DNA of 64,000 nt from Eubacteriales bacterium. Lineage in GTDB: Bacteria; Bacillota; Clostridia; Peptostreptococcales; Anaerovoracaceae. The stretch is from positions 1 to 64,000 of the forward strand of contig JAQYMQ010000005.1 of NCBI GenBank assembly GCA_028872475.1. Reading direction: 5' to 3'. The notes beneath the pieces were generated by a model, which worked only from the letters and a program-made list of their open reading frames with translations, was not told where the DNA came from and made no database searches. The position numbers were made by a program, and so were the translations under genes. Position 1 is the stretch's first letter. Every line of letters begins with the position of its first letter. Below are positions 27,201-35,833 of the stretch, piece by piece.

Positions 27201-27226
27201 AAAAAAAACCACGTTTCACGTGGGAA
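27201..27226. other. Hairpin with A run, containing a degenerate parS-like sequence
   Basis: CCACG (27209-27213) pairs with CGTGG (27219-27223) around TTTCA. With the eight A before it, this is a minus-strand terminator shape. The same bases, GTTTCACGTGGGAA at 27213-27226, match 11 of 14 positions of the parS core GTTTCACGTGAAAC. There is no gene on the minus strand to the right for it to terminate. Confidence 0.4.
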
Positions 27227-27380
27227 TATTTACATAAGTTTATTTATAAATTTGTATTTTTATGAGTTTTATATATTATAAGTAAATTTACAAATTTTGG
27301 AAAAAGTATTGCAAAAATTACAATTAAATTATAATATGTATTTACAATATATGGAAAATATTTACATATTAAGGAGTGAG

Positions 27381-28505
27381 ATGATTAGAATTAAAGTATT
27401 AATAATTTCGAAAGATGATGATTATAAAAATAAATTAATGCAGTCAATTAGTAGCGTTTCTAATAATATAAATCTAATTTTTAATCAAAATATTGATGCA
27501 TATAACGATAAGGAATATGACATTGTTATTCTTGATGAAGACTTTAGTGATGAATATTGTAGATTTGATAAAGATAAGTTAATTATTTTATATAAAAACA
27601 GAGAAAATATAGAAGATTTCTATTTATTGAAAGATGTTGATGGATGTAAATTTTTATATAAGTATTGTAGCTTAGATATATTTCTAAGTAATATGATTTC
27701 CTTTTATAACTTACATTCTAAGTATACATATATAGATAAAACATTGAGCAATATCAATACAAAGCTATATTCAGTGGTTTCATATTTAGGTGGAAGTGGC
27801 TGTACATCGTTTGCAATTAGTTTAGCAAGGGATAGATGCATATGTGGAGAAAAGGTATTATTTGTTTCTCTTAGACAATTTGCTGAAGAAAATATCTTTT
27901 TTAATGTTATTGATGAAACTGATACCTATAAATCATTTGAAAGAGAATTTATATATAATTTGCTATTTATAGATCCAAATATGAAATCAGAGAGAAATAT
28001 ACATAATCTTGATATACAAAAGTATTTAATTACGGATCAATATGGTGTTTATTATTTTCGCAAATCATTCATGATAGGAGAATTAAATAAATTAAACGAT
28101 AATGAATTGAATGAAATTTTTTCATCTTTAATTAAAGAAAATTTTTTTGACAAAATAATCGTGGATATTGGGAATAATTTCAGTAAAAATATAAGTTTAA
28201 TTAATAATATTACTGATAATTTATTTATTGTAGAAAAATATAATAACGGAGATGATCAGCTATTTTTTAATCGTTATATTACCAAAGAATATTTTGGTAC
28301 TATAAGTAATAAAATAATAATTGAGAACATGTCATATAACGATATGGTTGATGGATTAAAAACTGATATTGATAATGATTCAAATATTATTAAGGCTATA
28401 TTGCCAATGGACAAATTAGCTTTTAATAAAAATAATGAAATGATAGATATTTCTTTAGACACAAGTTATGGGATAGCTATAAGAAATATATTTGGAGGTT
28501 TATAA
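27381..28505 (+). CDS. CpaE/TadZ-like ParA-fold protein lacking the Walker lysine
   Basis: A 374-residue protein. Residues 1-110 look like a receiver-type alpha/beta domain (IRIKVLIISKDDDY, then YDIVILDEDF near 50). From about 132 a ParA/MinD-type fold begins with YSVVSYLGGSGCTSFAISLAR, followed by KVLFVSLRQF and, near 265, IIVDIGNN in the Walker B place. This two-domain order is that of CpaE/TadZ pilus-localisation proteins. The Walker A stretch is LGGSGCTS where KGGxGKT is expected, so both the deviant and the main lysine are missing. The true start is the ATG 27381, four bases after AAGGAG; a longer TTG-started frame is unlikely. No Tad pilus genes are nearby. Only a small HTH gene follows. 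Confidence 0.6.
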   Translation: MIRIKVLIISKDDDYKNKLMQSISSVSNNINLIFNQNIDAYNDKEYDIVILDEDFSDEYCRFDKDKLIILYKNRENIEDFYLLKDVDGCKFLYKYCSLDIFLSNMISFYNLHSKYTYIDKTLSNINTKLYSVVSYLGGSGCTSFAISLARDRCICGEKVLFVSLRQFAEENIFFNVIDETDTYKSFEREFIYNLLFIDPNMKSERNIHNLDIQKYLITDQYGVYYFRKSFMIGELNKLNDNELNEIFSSLIKENFFDKIIVDIGNNFSKNISLINNITDNLFIVEKYNNGDDQLFFNRYITKEYFGTISNKIIIENMSYNDMVDGLKTDIDNDSNIIKAILPMDKLAFNKNNEMIDISLDTSYGIAIRNIFGGL

Positions 28506-28512
28506 GCGGATT

Positions 28513-28986
28513 ATGAATAAATTAGAATTATTAGAAAACAACTCTACAAAAAGGAAAGAACTGATTCTCAAAAAAATAAATATAATGTGTGAGTTACAGG
28601 ATTTGTTGACAAATAAATATTTGATAAAACATGATTATTTAATTAATTCGGTGAATGAAGCAGTAATTTATAAAACAAAACGAAAACACGATTATATTAA
28701 CGAAATACCTGTACAACAGGAATATATGGAAAGAGTTGAAAAATTAAGGAATGAGTTAGATGATTTAGATCAAAGTATTAAGGAAGTATTCAATACTACA
28801 AAAAATTTGATCGATAGTGAAAAATATAATGAAAAAGAAAATTTTATATATTTGGATATCTTGTATAAGCGATATATTGAAAATAAAAGTCTAAGAAGTA
28901 TAGCAGGGAATTTATATATGTCGAAATCAGCTGTAGATTACAAGCTGAAGAAGGCAGAGAATATATTAAGGGTCAGTGTTGTATAG
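28513..28986 (+). CDS. Small coiled-coil protein with C-terminal HTH
   Basis: A 157-residue protein. The first 110 residues are charged and helical (KKINIMCELQDLL, MERVEKLRNELDDLDQ), suggesting a coiled coil. The last 45, with YLDILYKRYIENKSLRSIAGNLYMSKSAVDYKL read in two parts, resemble the helix-turn-helix of sigma region 4 or LuxR-like proteins. The gene begins seven bases after the CpaE-like gene, whose end contains its ribosome site GGAGG, so the two are co-translated. A DNA-binding partner or regulator of the CpaE-like protein is a reasonable guess. I recognise no named family. Confidence 0.55.
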   Translation: MNKLELLENNSTKRKELILKKINIMCELQDLLTNKYLIKHDYLINSVNEAVIYKTKRKHDYINEIPVQQEYMERVEKLRNELDDLDQSIKEVFNTTKNLIDSEKYNEKENFIYLDILYKRYIENKSLRSIAGNLYMSKSAVDYKLKKAENILRVSVV

Positions 28987-29131
28987 AGAAGTATTGTTTA
29001 TATTAGGACAGATTGGACGATGTGGACGAATTATACATTAGAATTTGTTATATACTATCATTGGAGTAAATATATCATAACATTGAGTTTACGATAAAAA
29101 AATTATGTTTATAACTGTTTAAGGAAATATA

Positions 29132-29158
29132 AAAGACGAGAATTGCTTGTCTTTTTTT
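29132..29158 (+). terminator. Terminator upstream of the VaFE surface gene
   Basis: AAGAC and GTCTT flank an 11-base loop and are followed by seven T (29152-29158). Confidence 0.65.
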
Positions 29159-29189
29159 ATTTATATAAATATTTGTAAATTTGACATAA

Positions 29190-29222
29190 AGAGGAAAGAT
29201 GAACAGTCTTTTCTTTTTTTTA
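29190..29222 (+). terminator. Second T-run hairpin just before the VaFE surface gene
   Basis: GAGGAAAGA and TCTTTTC pair imperfectly and are followed by TTTTTTT, about 25 bases before the ATG. It may be a terminator or a leader attenuator for the next gene. Confidence 0.4.
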
Positions 29223-29245
29223 TTTAGAAAGGTAGAAAAAGAAAA

Positions 29246-31852
29246 ATGAAAGAACAAATAATAAAAACAAAGAAAATTTTTGCATTAACAATGATAATTA
29301 TGATTATTGTCTCGGGATTATTACCAACGTTGACGACTACTGTAAAGGCAGCACCAAGTACAATTTCAGGTACTTGTACAATAAAATTAACAACTACAAT
29401 TATAACACCGAACGCTGAGTTTGACGTAATTATTGATGGCAAGGTGTATAAAGGTCATTGTCTTGATCCGATGTATGCAGCACCACTTAATGGGACATAT
29501 AAATATACAGGAACTTTGGAATCAGATGGAGGATATAATATTGTTGTTCATAGTATGTATTTAGCTTCGTCTTCTCAGGATATACATCCCATAAGCAGAG
29601 GACATATAAATGTGCCTTATCCAATATCAACGCAACGAGTTGGTGGATTTAAGATTTATTTAAAGGGAAATGCACAGTTAACTAAAGCTACAAAAAATAA
29701 TCAGCATCTAGTTAATTTATGTCCTGAGCAATACAGTTTAGAAGGCGCTAAGTATGGAATTTATTCAGATAGTGCTTGTAGAAATTTAATGAATACTTTA
29801 ATTATAGGGAAAAATGGAAAATCACAAGTAGTAAGCGATTTAGATGCAGGAACTTATTATATAAAAGAAATCTTTGCACCAAAAGGATATAAACTAGATA
29901 CAAAAATACACTCAGTTGATGTTACGGCTGGACAAACGGTAACGGTGAGTGTGGCGGATGAGCCATTATTTGACCCTTTACAATTACGAATAATTAAAAA
30001 AGCTGAAGATGGAACTGATAGAAACTTAAGTCTTGAAGGTGCGGAGTATACTGTCAAATATTATAAAGAATATTTGACAAAAGAAAATATCGAAAAAGGA
30101 GCAAATCCATTTAGAACTTGGATATTTAGAACAGATAATTTGGGACAGATATCTCTTAGGGATCAATGGAAAATTGGTGGTGATGAGTTATTTAAGTTAG
30201 AAAATGGTATGCCTGTAGGTCTTGCAGGAACTTATACTATTGAAGAAACAAAAGCCCCACAAGGATTTGCAAGAACTAAAGATATTATATCTTTGCAACA
30301 AGTTAAATTTGGGCAAACAATAGAGCCAGTAACTGTTCTAAAAGATGTAATTGATGAAGAAAAAACACAGAAGATAAATTTACATATTCATAAAAAAGAT
30401 GCTGAAACTGGAAAACATGAAGCGCAAGGATATGGCACATTAGCTGGAGCTATTTTTGAGATTTTTCATTTTGATCCTTTGACAGCTGAAGATACAAAAG
30501 TAGGTGAAATAATAACTGATAAAACAGGGAAAGGTAGCTTAAATGGACTTAAAGTTGGTCTATATACAATTAAAGAAAAAACAGCTTCTAAGGGATATTT
30601 AAAAAACAATATCTTGTTTGAGATAAAGGCGAGAATAACAGAGATTAACACAGCATTTTTTGATTATACTACAGAAGTTTTAGAACAGCCTACAACAGTA
30701 GAATTAACAAAGGTTAAAGGTAACGGAACAGGTTTTGAAGCATTAGCTGGAGCTAAATTACAGCTGCTTGATGAAAATGCTAAAGAACTTGAAACTTGGA
30801 TATCAAGTACTGAAGCAAAGGTTATTAAAGGTCTTGAGATAGGAAAGACATATACAGTTAAAGAATTAGAAGCCCCTCAAGGATATTATAAACGTGCTAA
30901 TGACTTTACATTTACAGTCAACGATACAGCTGATGCACAAAAACATAATATTCTTAATGAAGAAATGCCAACAATTCAATCAAAGGCTACATTTAAAGAT
31001 GGGTCAAAGCGTGGTAATTACGGAAAAATTGAAATAAAAGATAAAGTAATTTTAGAAAATCTTTTAACAGAAGATGAAGCAAAAATGCTGGGTGATCAAC
31101 ATACGCCAGAATATACATATACTATGCAAGCAATTAGTGTTGATAGTGGAAATGTAGTTGATGAACAAGTTAAAACATTTACATCAAATGCAAAAACTAA
31201 AGAATTAGAATTTATTGTAAACATGGATAATCTAGATATTGGTGAAGAAATATATTTCTCAGGTAAGCTAACAAGAAATGGTGCTGACTACGAAATTAAA
31301 CATAATAAAGATAATACAGATATAAATCAGCTTGTACAGGCTTGGAGAATAAAAACTAAGCTTATCGTGGCAAGTACAATAAATGATAAAGAAGTGTATG
31401 AAGATATGAAAACTAAAGCTAAAGATATTATTAAATATTCTAAATATGATAAATATGTTGGACAGAAAGTAATAGTAAAATCTGTACTTATGGATAAAGC
31501 TACTAAAAAGCCTTTTATAGATAAGGATGGTAAAAAAGTAGAAGCAACAACAGAAGTTAAAATTAAAGAATCTAATGGAAAATTTGAACTAGTATTTCCT
31601 GAATTTAATTCAACAGGTTTTAATGGTAATTTAGTTTGCTTTGAAGAAATCTACGATAAAGATGGTAAAAAAATAGATGAGCATAAAGATTTTAATGATA
31701 AAAACCAAACTATTAAAATTATCACAAAACCAAGAATAATTAAAACTGATGATAATAATTTAATTTTTAATTATATCTTATTAATGACAATCGCAGTAAT
31801 TATATTTTTTAGAGAAAAATTAAAAAAAATAATTAATTCAGTATATAAATAA
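29246..31852 (+). CDS. SpaA/VaFE-repeat surface-anchored protein
   Basis: An 868-residue secreted protein. The signal peptide (1-36) ends at TVKAAPS. A short N-terminal domain contains a lone Cys (GHCLDP, near 71) and a TQ pair near 130, which could be a reduced thioester domain. Then come four SpaA/Cna-B type domains, each ending in an E-box: YYIKEIFAPKGY (204), YTIEETKAPQGF (330), YTIKEKTASKGY (439) and YTVKELEAPQGY (535), typical of domains with Lys-Asn isopeptide bonds. From about 590, two VaFE-type domains follow, the second with VCFEEIYD, DEHKDFNDKNQTI. The end is IIKTDD, a hydrophobic helix and a basic tail. It is an adhesin or pilin-like protein. The anchor motif is not LPXTG but matches the form in the first surface gene of the window. 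No sortase gene is adjacent. Confidence 0.85.
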   Translation: MKEQIIKTKKIFALTMIIMIIVSGLLPTLTTTVKAAPSTISGTCTIKLTTTIITPNAEFDVIIDGKVYKGHCLDPMYAAPLNGTYKYTGTLESDGGYNIVVHSMYLASSSQDIHPISRGHINVPYPISTQRVGGFKIYLKGNAQLTKATKNNQHLVNLCPEQYSLEGAKYGIYSDSACRNLMNTLIIGKNGKSQVVSDLDAGTYYIKEIFAPKGYKLDTKIHSVDVTAGQTVTVSVADEPLFDPLQLRIIKKAEDGTDRNLSLEGAEYTVKYYKEYLTKENIEKGANPFRTWIFRTDNLGQISLRDQWKIGGDELFKLENGMPVGLAGTYTIEETKAPQGFARTKDIISLQQVKFGQTIEPVTVLKDVIDEEKTQKINLHIHKKDAETGKHEAQGYGTLAGAIFEIFHFDPLTAEDTKVGEIITDKTGKGSLNGLKVGLYTIKEKTASKGYLKNNILFEIKARITEINTAFFDYTTEVLEQPTTVELTKVKGNGTGFEALAGAKLQLLDENAKELETWISSTEAKVIKGLEIGKTYTVKELEAPQGYYKRANDFTFTVNDTADAQKHNILNEEMPTIQSKATFKDGSKRGNYGKIEIKDKVILENLLTEDEAKMLGDQHTPEYTYTMQAISVDSGNVVDEQVKTFTSNAKTKELEFIVNMDNLDIGEEIYFSGKLTRNGADYEIKHNKDNTDINQLVQAWRIKTKLIVASTINDKEVYEDMKTKAKDIIKYSKYDKYVGQKVIVKSVLMDKATKKPFIDKDGKKVEATTEVKIKESNGKFELVFPEFNSTGFNGNLVCFEEIYDKDGKKIDEHKDFNDKNQTIKIITKPRIIKTDDNNLIFNYILLMTIAVIIFFREKLKKIINSVYK

Positions 31853-31904
31853 ATTAATATTATGTATGTAAATTTTATGTACTTATTTGCTAATATATTT
31901 GTAC

Positions 31905-31933
31905 TTGATAAATAAGGCTATACCTTGTATAAT
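31905..31933 (+). promoter_or_regulatory. Promoter of rpsU-yqeY
   Basis: TTGATA (31905-31910) and TATAAT (31928-31933) with a 17-base spacer, about 50 bases before rpsU. Confidence 0.85.
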
Positions 31934-31982
31934 GTAAATGTTGTAAGTAACAATATGTATAAGTCAGGAGGTGAAATGGAAT

Positions 31983-32162
31983 ATGGCACAGGTAATTGTT
32001 AAAGAAAATGAAAGCTTGGAAAGTGCGTTAAAAAGATTTAAGAGATCTTGTGCTAGGGATGGAGTAATGAGTGAACTTAGAAAAAGAGAACATTATGAAA
32101 AGCCTAGTGTAAAAAGAAAGAAGAAGTCTGAAGCGGCTAGAAAAAAGGCTAAAAAATTCTAA
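31983..32162 (+). CDS. rpsU: 30S ribosomal protein S21
   Basis: A 59-residue basic protein of the small subunit, near the anti-Shine-Dalgarno end of 16S rRNA. The sequence [20 protein letters not shown] is the family opening and the Lys/Arg-rich end ([16 protein letters not shown]) is normal. I place the start at ATG 31983, after AGGAGG at 31966-31971; a GTG at 31971 would overlap that site. It is followed by yqeY, the usual Firmicute pair. Confidence 0.96.
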   Translation: MAQVIVKENESLESALKRFKRSCARDGVMSELRKREHYEKPSVKRKKKSEAARKKAKKF

Positions 32163-32183
32163 ATAAAGAAAGAGGTGTGTTCA

Positions 32184-32630
32184 TTGAATCTCAAGGAACA
32201 ACTAATGAATGACTTCAAAGAAGCCATGAAGGCTAAGGATGAAGTCAAGAAAAATACTATTAATTTAACTAGAGCAGCAATTAAACAGATTGAGGTAGAT
32301 ACACGTAAAGATGTTACCGATGAAGATATTGTCGGAATAATTGCGAAACAGGTTAAAATGAGAAAGGAAGCTTTGTCCGACTTTGAAAAAGCGGGACGAA
32401 CTGACTTATTAGAAACTTACAACAAGGAAATCGAAATCCTACAAAAATATCTTCCAGAAATGATGTCTTTTGAAGATATAGAGACTATCGTAGAAAAGAT
32501 TGCTTTGGAATCTTCTATAGAAAAAGACAAATCAAACATGGGTCAGCTTATGAAGTTAGTTATAACTGAACTAAAAGGTAAAGCAGAGGGTAACGATGTA
32601 AAAAAAGCTGTAATGGCTTATTTAAACTAA
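32184..32630 (+). CDS. yqeY: YqeY / GatB-Yqey domain protein
   Basis: A 148-residue protein that resembles the tRNA-binding tail domain of GatB, the amidotransferase subunit. Its cell role is not settled. Family landmarks are LKEQLMNDFKEAMKAKD at the start, AAIKQIEVDTRKDVTDEDI, and the end domain with YLPEMMSFEDI and GQLMKLVITELKGKA. The family begins with (M)SLKEQL, which points to the TTG at 32184 as start, eight bases after GAGGTG; a GTG at 32175 lies on the ribosome site. It shares the rpsU promoter. Confidence 0.9.
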   Translation: MNLKEQLMNDFKEAMKAKDEVKKNTINLTRAAIKQIEVDTRKDVTDEDIVGIIAKQVKMRKEALSDFEKAGRTDLLETYNKEIEILQKYLPEMMSFEDIETIVEKIALESSIEKDKSNMGQLMKLVITELKGKAEGNDVKKAVMAYLN

Positions 32631-32636
32631 AATATT

Positions 32637-32668
32637 TGACTCTATCGTAATGATAGAGTCATTTTTTA
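32637..32668 (+). terminator. Terminator after yqeY
   Basis: TGACTCTATC (32637-32646) pairs perfectly with GATAGAGTCA (32652-32661), then TTTTTT. Confidence 0.92.
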
Positions 32669-32729
32669 TATAAATAAATGACTATTTGTTGTTAATGAAG
32701 TATAATATAGAGGAATTAAAAATAATATT

Positions 32730-33467
32730 ATGGAAAAAATGAAGACAGTATTAATTACAGGTGCATCAAGAGGTATAGGTAGGGAAGCTGCTTTAGTATT
32801 TGCTAGAGCAGGATTTTTGGTTTTTATTAATACTAGAAAATCTATTGAGCAATTATCATCTCTTGAAAATGAAATCAACAATACTACAGACGGTAGAGCT
32901 ATCTCTGTAATTGGTGATGTTGGCAATATTGAAGATGTAGATAAAATTTTTAAAGAAATAAGTTTTCATACGGATAAATTGGATGCACTGATAAATAATG
33001 CCGGTATTTCTTATATTGGACTTTTTGATTTAATGACAGATAATGAGTGGGACGATATTGTATCATCAAATCTTTCTTCAGTTTTCTACTGTAGCAAGCG
33101 AGCATTAAAGTTGATGATACCTTTTAGAGAAGGCAAAATAATTAATATTTCATCTATTTGGGGCAAAAACGGAGCAGCATGTGAAGTTGCTTATTCTGCA
33201 ACAAAGTACGGGATTAATGGATTAACAGTTGCATTATCTAAAGAAGTTGCATCATACAATATTTCAATTAATGCTGTAGCGTTTGGGGTTATTGATACCG
33301 ATATGAATAGTATTTTTTCTGATAATGATAGAAAAGAAATACTGTCAGAGATACCTTATCATAGATTTGCAACTGCAAAAGAAGCAGGAGAATTTATATA
33401 CGAAATTTATAAATTACCACAATATATGACTGGTGAGATTATAGGTTTTGATGGTGGGTTTAAATAA
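32730..33467 (+). CDS. Short-chain dehydrogenase/reductase, FabG-like
   Basis: A 245-residue NAD(P)-dependent oxidoreductase. The cofactor motif is TGASRGIG at 10-17, NNAG is near 90, the catalytic serine is in INISSIWG near 140 and the YxxxK pair is in YSATKYG near 154. Residues near the end (YMTGEIIGFDGGF) match the FabG type of classical SDR. It is alone between terminators and phoH, outside any fab cluster, so I would not assign it the fatty acid synthesis role with confidence. Start at ATG 32730 or 32739. Confidence 0.88.
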   Translation: MEKMKTVLITGASRGIGREAALVFARAGFLVFINTRKSIEQLSSLENEINNTTDGRAISVIGDVGNIEDVDKIFKEISFHTDKLDALINNAGISYIGLFDLMTDNEWDDIVSSNLSSVFYCSKRALKLMIPFREGKIINISSIWGKNGAACEVAYSATKYGINGLTVALSKEVASYNISINAVAFGVIDTDMNSIFSDNDRKEILSEIPYHRFATAKEAGEFIYEIYKLPQYMTGEIIGFDGGFK

Positions 33468-33491
33468 TATAGTTAATAGGGAGATATATTT

Positions 33492-34454
33492 TTGGAGAGA
33501 ATAGAACTTTTAGAAACGGTTGATACATTAGTTGTGTTTGGCAAGCTAGATGAAAATTTAAATGCTATTTCAAAGGCTTTTGGAGTAGATGTTTTGAATA
33601 GAGATAATTATTTAGAAATAGTTGGTGATAATGAAAAGCTTGCATCACATGCAATAAATGAAATTATAACAATTGCAAATAACAAAAAGGAAGAAATCAA
33701 CTTACAAAAAGTTAATTACATTATTGAGTTGGTTAAACGAGGCGAATCCTATGTTAAATCAAATATAGATAGTGATATCATTACTTATACTTTTATGGGT
33801 AAGCCTATTAAAGCTAAGACTATTGGTCAAAAATATTATATTAAATCTATGAGAAAAAAGGATATAGTATTTGGAATTGGACCAGCAGGAACTGGTAAGA
33901 CATATCTAGCTGTTGCAATGGCAATTAGCGCATACAAAAATAAACTTGTTCAAAAAATTATACTAGCTAGACCAGCAGTTGAGGCAGGAGAAAGTTTAGG
34001 CTTTTTACCAGGCGACTTGCAAGACAAGGTAGATCCATATTTAAGACCATTATATGATGCATTATATGAGATGCTTGGTAGAGATAATGCGACAAAATTA
34101 CGTGAAAAGGAAGTTATTGAAATTGTTCCTTTAGCATATATGAGAGGTCGTACATTAGATAATGCATTTATAATTTTAGATGAAGCTCAGAATACTACAA
34201 AAGAACAGATGAAAATGTTTTTGACACGTATGGGCTTTGGTTCAAAGATGGTTATTACGGGAGATGTTACACAGATTGATTTACCAAGAGGTAAAAAATC
34301 AGGCCTAAAAGATGCACTTAAGATATTGAAAGAAGTAGAGGATATTGACTTTTGTTATCTAAAAGATATTGACGTTGTAAGACATGATCTAGTAAAGAAG
34401 ATAATTTCTGCATATGATAAGCATTCTAGTGAAGAGGAATTAAATAATAAGTAA
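33492..34454 (+). CDS. phoH: PhoH-like ATPase
   Basis: A 320-residue P-loop protein with an N-terminal KH-like part, Walker A GPAGTGKTYLA near residue 134, the family block GFLPGDLQDKVDPYLRPLYDAL, YMRGRTLDNAFIILDEAQNTT around Walker B near 225, and GDVTQIDLPRGKKSGL. PhoH is nearly always next to ybeY and era and is thought to act in RNA handling. The start is a TTG, nine bases after GGGAG; no ATG fits. The next gene begins on the base after its stop. Confidence 0.93.
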   Translation: MERIELLETVDTLVVFGKLDENLNAISKAFGVDVLNRDNYLEIVGDNEKLASHAINEIITIANNKKEEINLQKVNYIIELVKRGESYVKSNIDSDIITYTFMGKPIKAKTIGQKYYIKSMRKKDIVFGIGPAGTGKTYLAVAMAISAYKNKLVQKIILARPAVEAGESLGFLPGDLQDKVDPYLRPLYDALYEMLGRDNATKLREKEVIEIVPLAYMRGRTLDNAFIILDEAQNTTKEQMKMFLTRMGFGSKMVITGDVTQIDLPRGKKSGLKDALKILKEVEDIDFCYLKDIDVVRHDLVKKIISAYDKHSSEEELNNK

Positions 34455-34943
34455 ATGAAAAAAAGTATTGATAATAAACTAAATAATATAATTTTTATAG
34501 AAATTGAAGATGAAATTGTTATTAATAACCTTATTATGCAAAAGTTATACGATGCTGTTGATATTGCACTTCAATTAGAAGATATAGATGATAAAGAAGT
34601 TTCTGTAAGCTTAACTCTTGTAGATGAAGATAAAATAAGAGATATTAATAGTCAATTCAGAGATACAGATAAGGTTACTGATGTTTTGTCTTTTCCACAA
34701 TATAGCAATATTCAAGAGTTTGAAGATGAAAGTTTTGTATTACTTGGAGATGTAGTTATATGCGACAATGTCGCAAGAAAACAAGCTGAAGAATATGGTC
34801 ATTCTTATGAGAGAGAGTTTATTTACTTGTTTGTACACAGTATTGCTCATTTACTTGGTTACGATCATATGGATGAAGAAGAGAAAAAGACAATGAGGAT
34901 ATTTGAAGAGAAGATTATGTCTAAATTGAATTTAAATAGATAG
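34455..34943 (+). CDS. ybeY: Endoribonuclease YbeY (16S rRNA maturation)
   Basis: A 162-residue zinc-dependent RNase involved in 16S rRNA 3' maturation and ribosome quality control. The metal site is VHSIAHLLGYDH near 129-140, which keeps the HxxxHxxxxxH spacing; the usual HGxLHLxGYDH has Gly-x-Leu where this has Ser-Ile-Ala. DVLSFPQ near 77 and LLGDVVIC near 97 are also typical. It directly abuts phoH and precedes era by nine bases, the standard cluster. Confidence 0.93.
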   Translation: MKKSIDNKLNNIIFIEIEDEIVINNLIMQKLYDAVDIALQLEDIDDKEVSVSLTLVDEDKIRDINSQFRDTDKVTDVLSFPQYSNIQEFEDESFVLLGDVVICDNVARKQAEEYGHSYEREFIYLFVHSIAHLLGYDHMDEEEKKTMRIFEEKIMSKLNLNR

Positions 34944-34952
34944 GAGATAATA

Positions 34953-35831
34953 ATGAAAAGTGGATTTATAAGTATTATAGGTCGTCCAAATGTGGGCAAA
35001 TCTACGCTATTAAATGCAGTATTAGGCGAAAAGATTGCAATAGCTACAAATAAGCCTCAGACTACAAGAAATACAATTAGAGGTATATATACAACTGATG
35101 ATGCGCAGATGGTATTTTTAGATACCCCTGGTATACATAAAGGAAAGACAAAGCTTGGAGAGTATATGACAGATTTAGCTTTTACAAGTTTAAAGGAAGT
35201 AGAAGTTATATTGTTTTTAGTTGATAGTTCAATTACCAAAGGTCCTGGTGATGCCCATATTGTAGAATTTTTAAAGAAGGTAAATACTCCTAAATTTTTA
35301 ATTATTAATAAAATGGATACAATGTCTCCTGATGAGTATAGAAAAATTTATGAGGAGTATGAAGAGATTGGTATATTTGAAGAAATTATCGGTTTGTCAG
35401 CTTTGGAAAGTACAAATATTGATATTTTACTCGATAAAATAGAAGAAAAGCTTGAAGAAGGTCCGCAGTATTTCCCTAGAGAAATGTTAACAGATAACCC
35501 AGAGAGATTTTTGGTAAGTGAGATTTTAAGAGAAAAAGCTTTGTTATATTTGGATGATGAAGTTCCACATGGCGTAGCTGTAGAAATAGAAGCCTTTGTT
35601 GAAGAAGAGAATGTAACGAAGATTGCTGCTGTTATATACTGTGAAAGAAAGTCGCATAAGGGAATTATTATAGGTAAAGGTGGACGTAAATTAAAGGGAA
35701 TTGGTAAGAGTTCGAGAGAAGAAATAGAAGCTCTTCTTGGCTGTAAAGTATTTTTACAGTTGTGGGTTAAAGTTAAGGAAAATTGGAGAGATAGTAATGC
35801 GGCACTATCTAATTTCGGTTATAGGCAATAG
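34953..35831 (+). CDS. era: GTPase Era
   Basis: A 292-residue ribosome-assembly GTPase. G1 is GRPNVGKST near 9, the switch region has KPQTTRNTIRGI, G3 is DTPGIHKGK near 56, and G4 is NKMD near 120. The C-terminal KH domain (about 200-290), with GKGGRKLKGIGKSSREEIE, binds the 3' end of 16S rRNA. AGGAG lies before the ATG. It is two bases ahead of recO, with phoH and ybeY upstream. Confidence 0.97.
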   Translation: MKSGFISIIGRPNVGKSTLLNAVLGEKIAIATNKPQTTRNTIRGIYTTDDAQMVFLDTPGIHKGKTKLGEYMTDLAFTSLKEVEVILFLVDSSITKGPGDAHIVEFLKKVNTPKFLIINKMDTMSPDEYRKIYEEYEEIGIFEEIIGLSALESTNIDILLDKIEEKLEEGPQYFPREMLTDNPERFLVSEILREKALLYLDDEVPHGVAVEIEAFVEEENVTKIAAVIYCERKSHKGIIIGKGGRKLKGIGKSSREEIEALLGCKVFLQLWVKVKENWRDSNAALSNFGYRQ

Positions 35832-35833
35832 TT

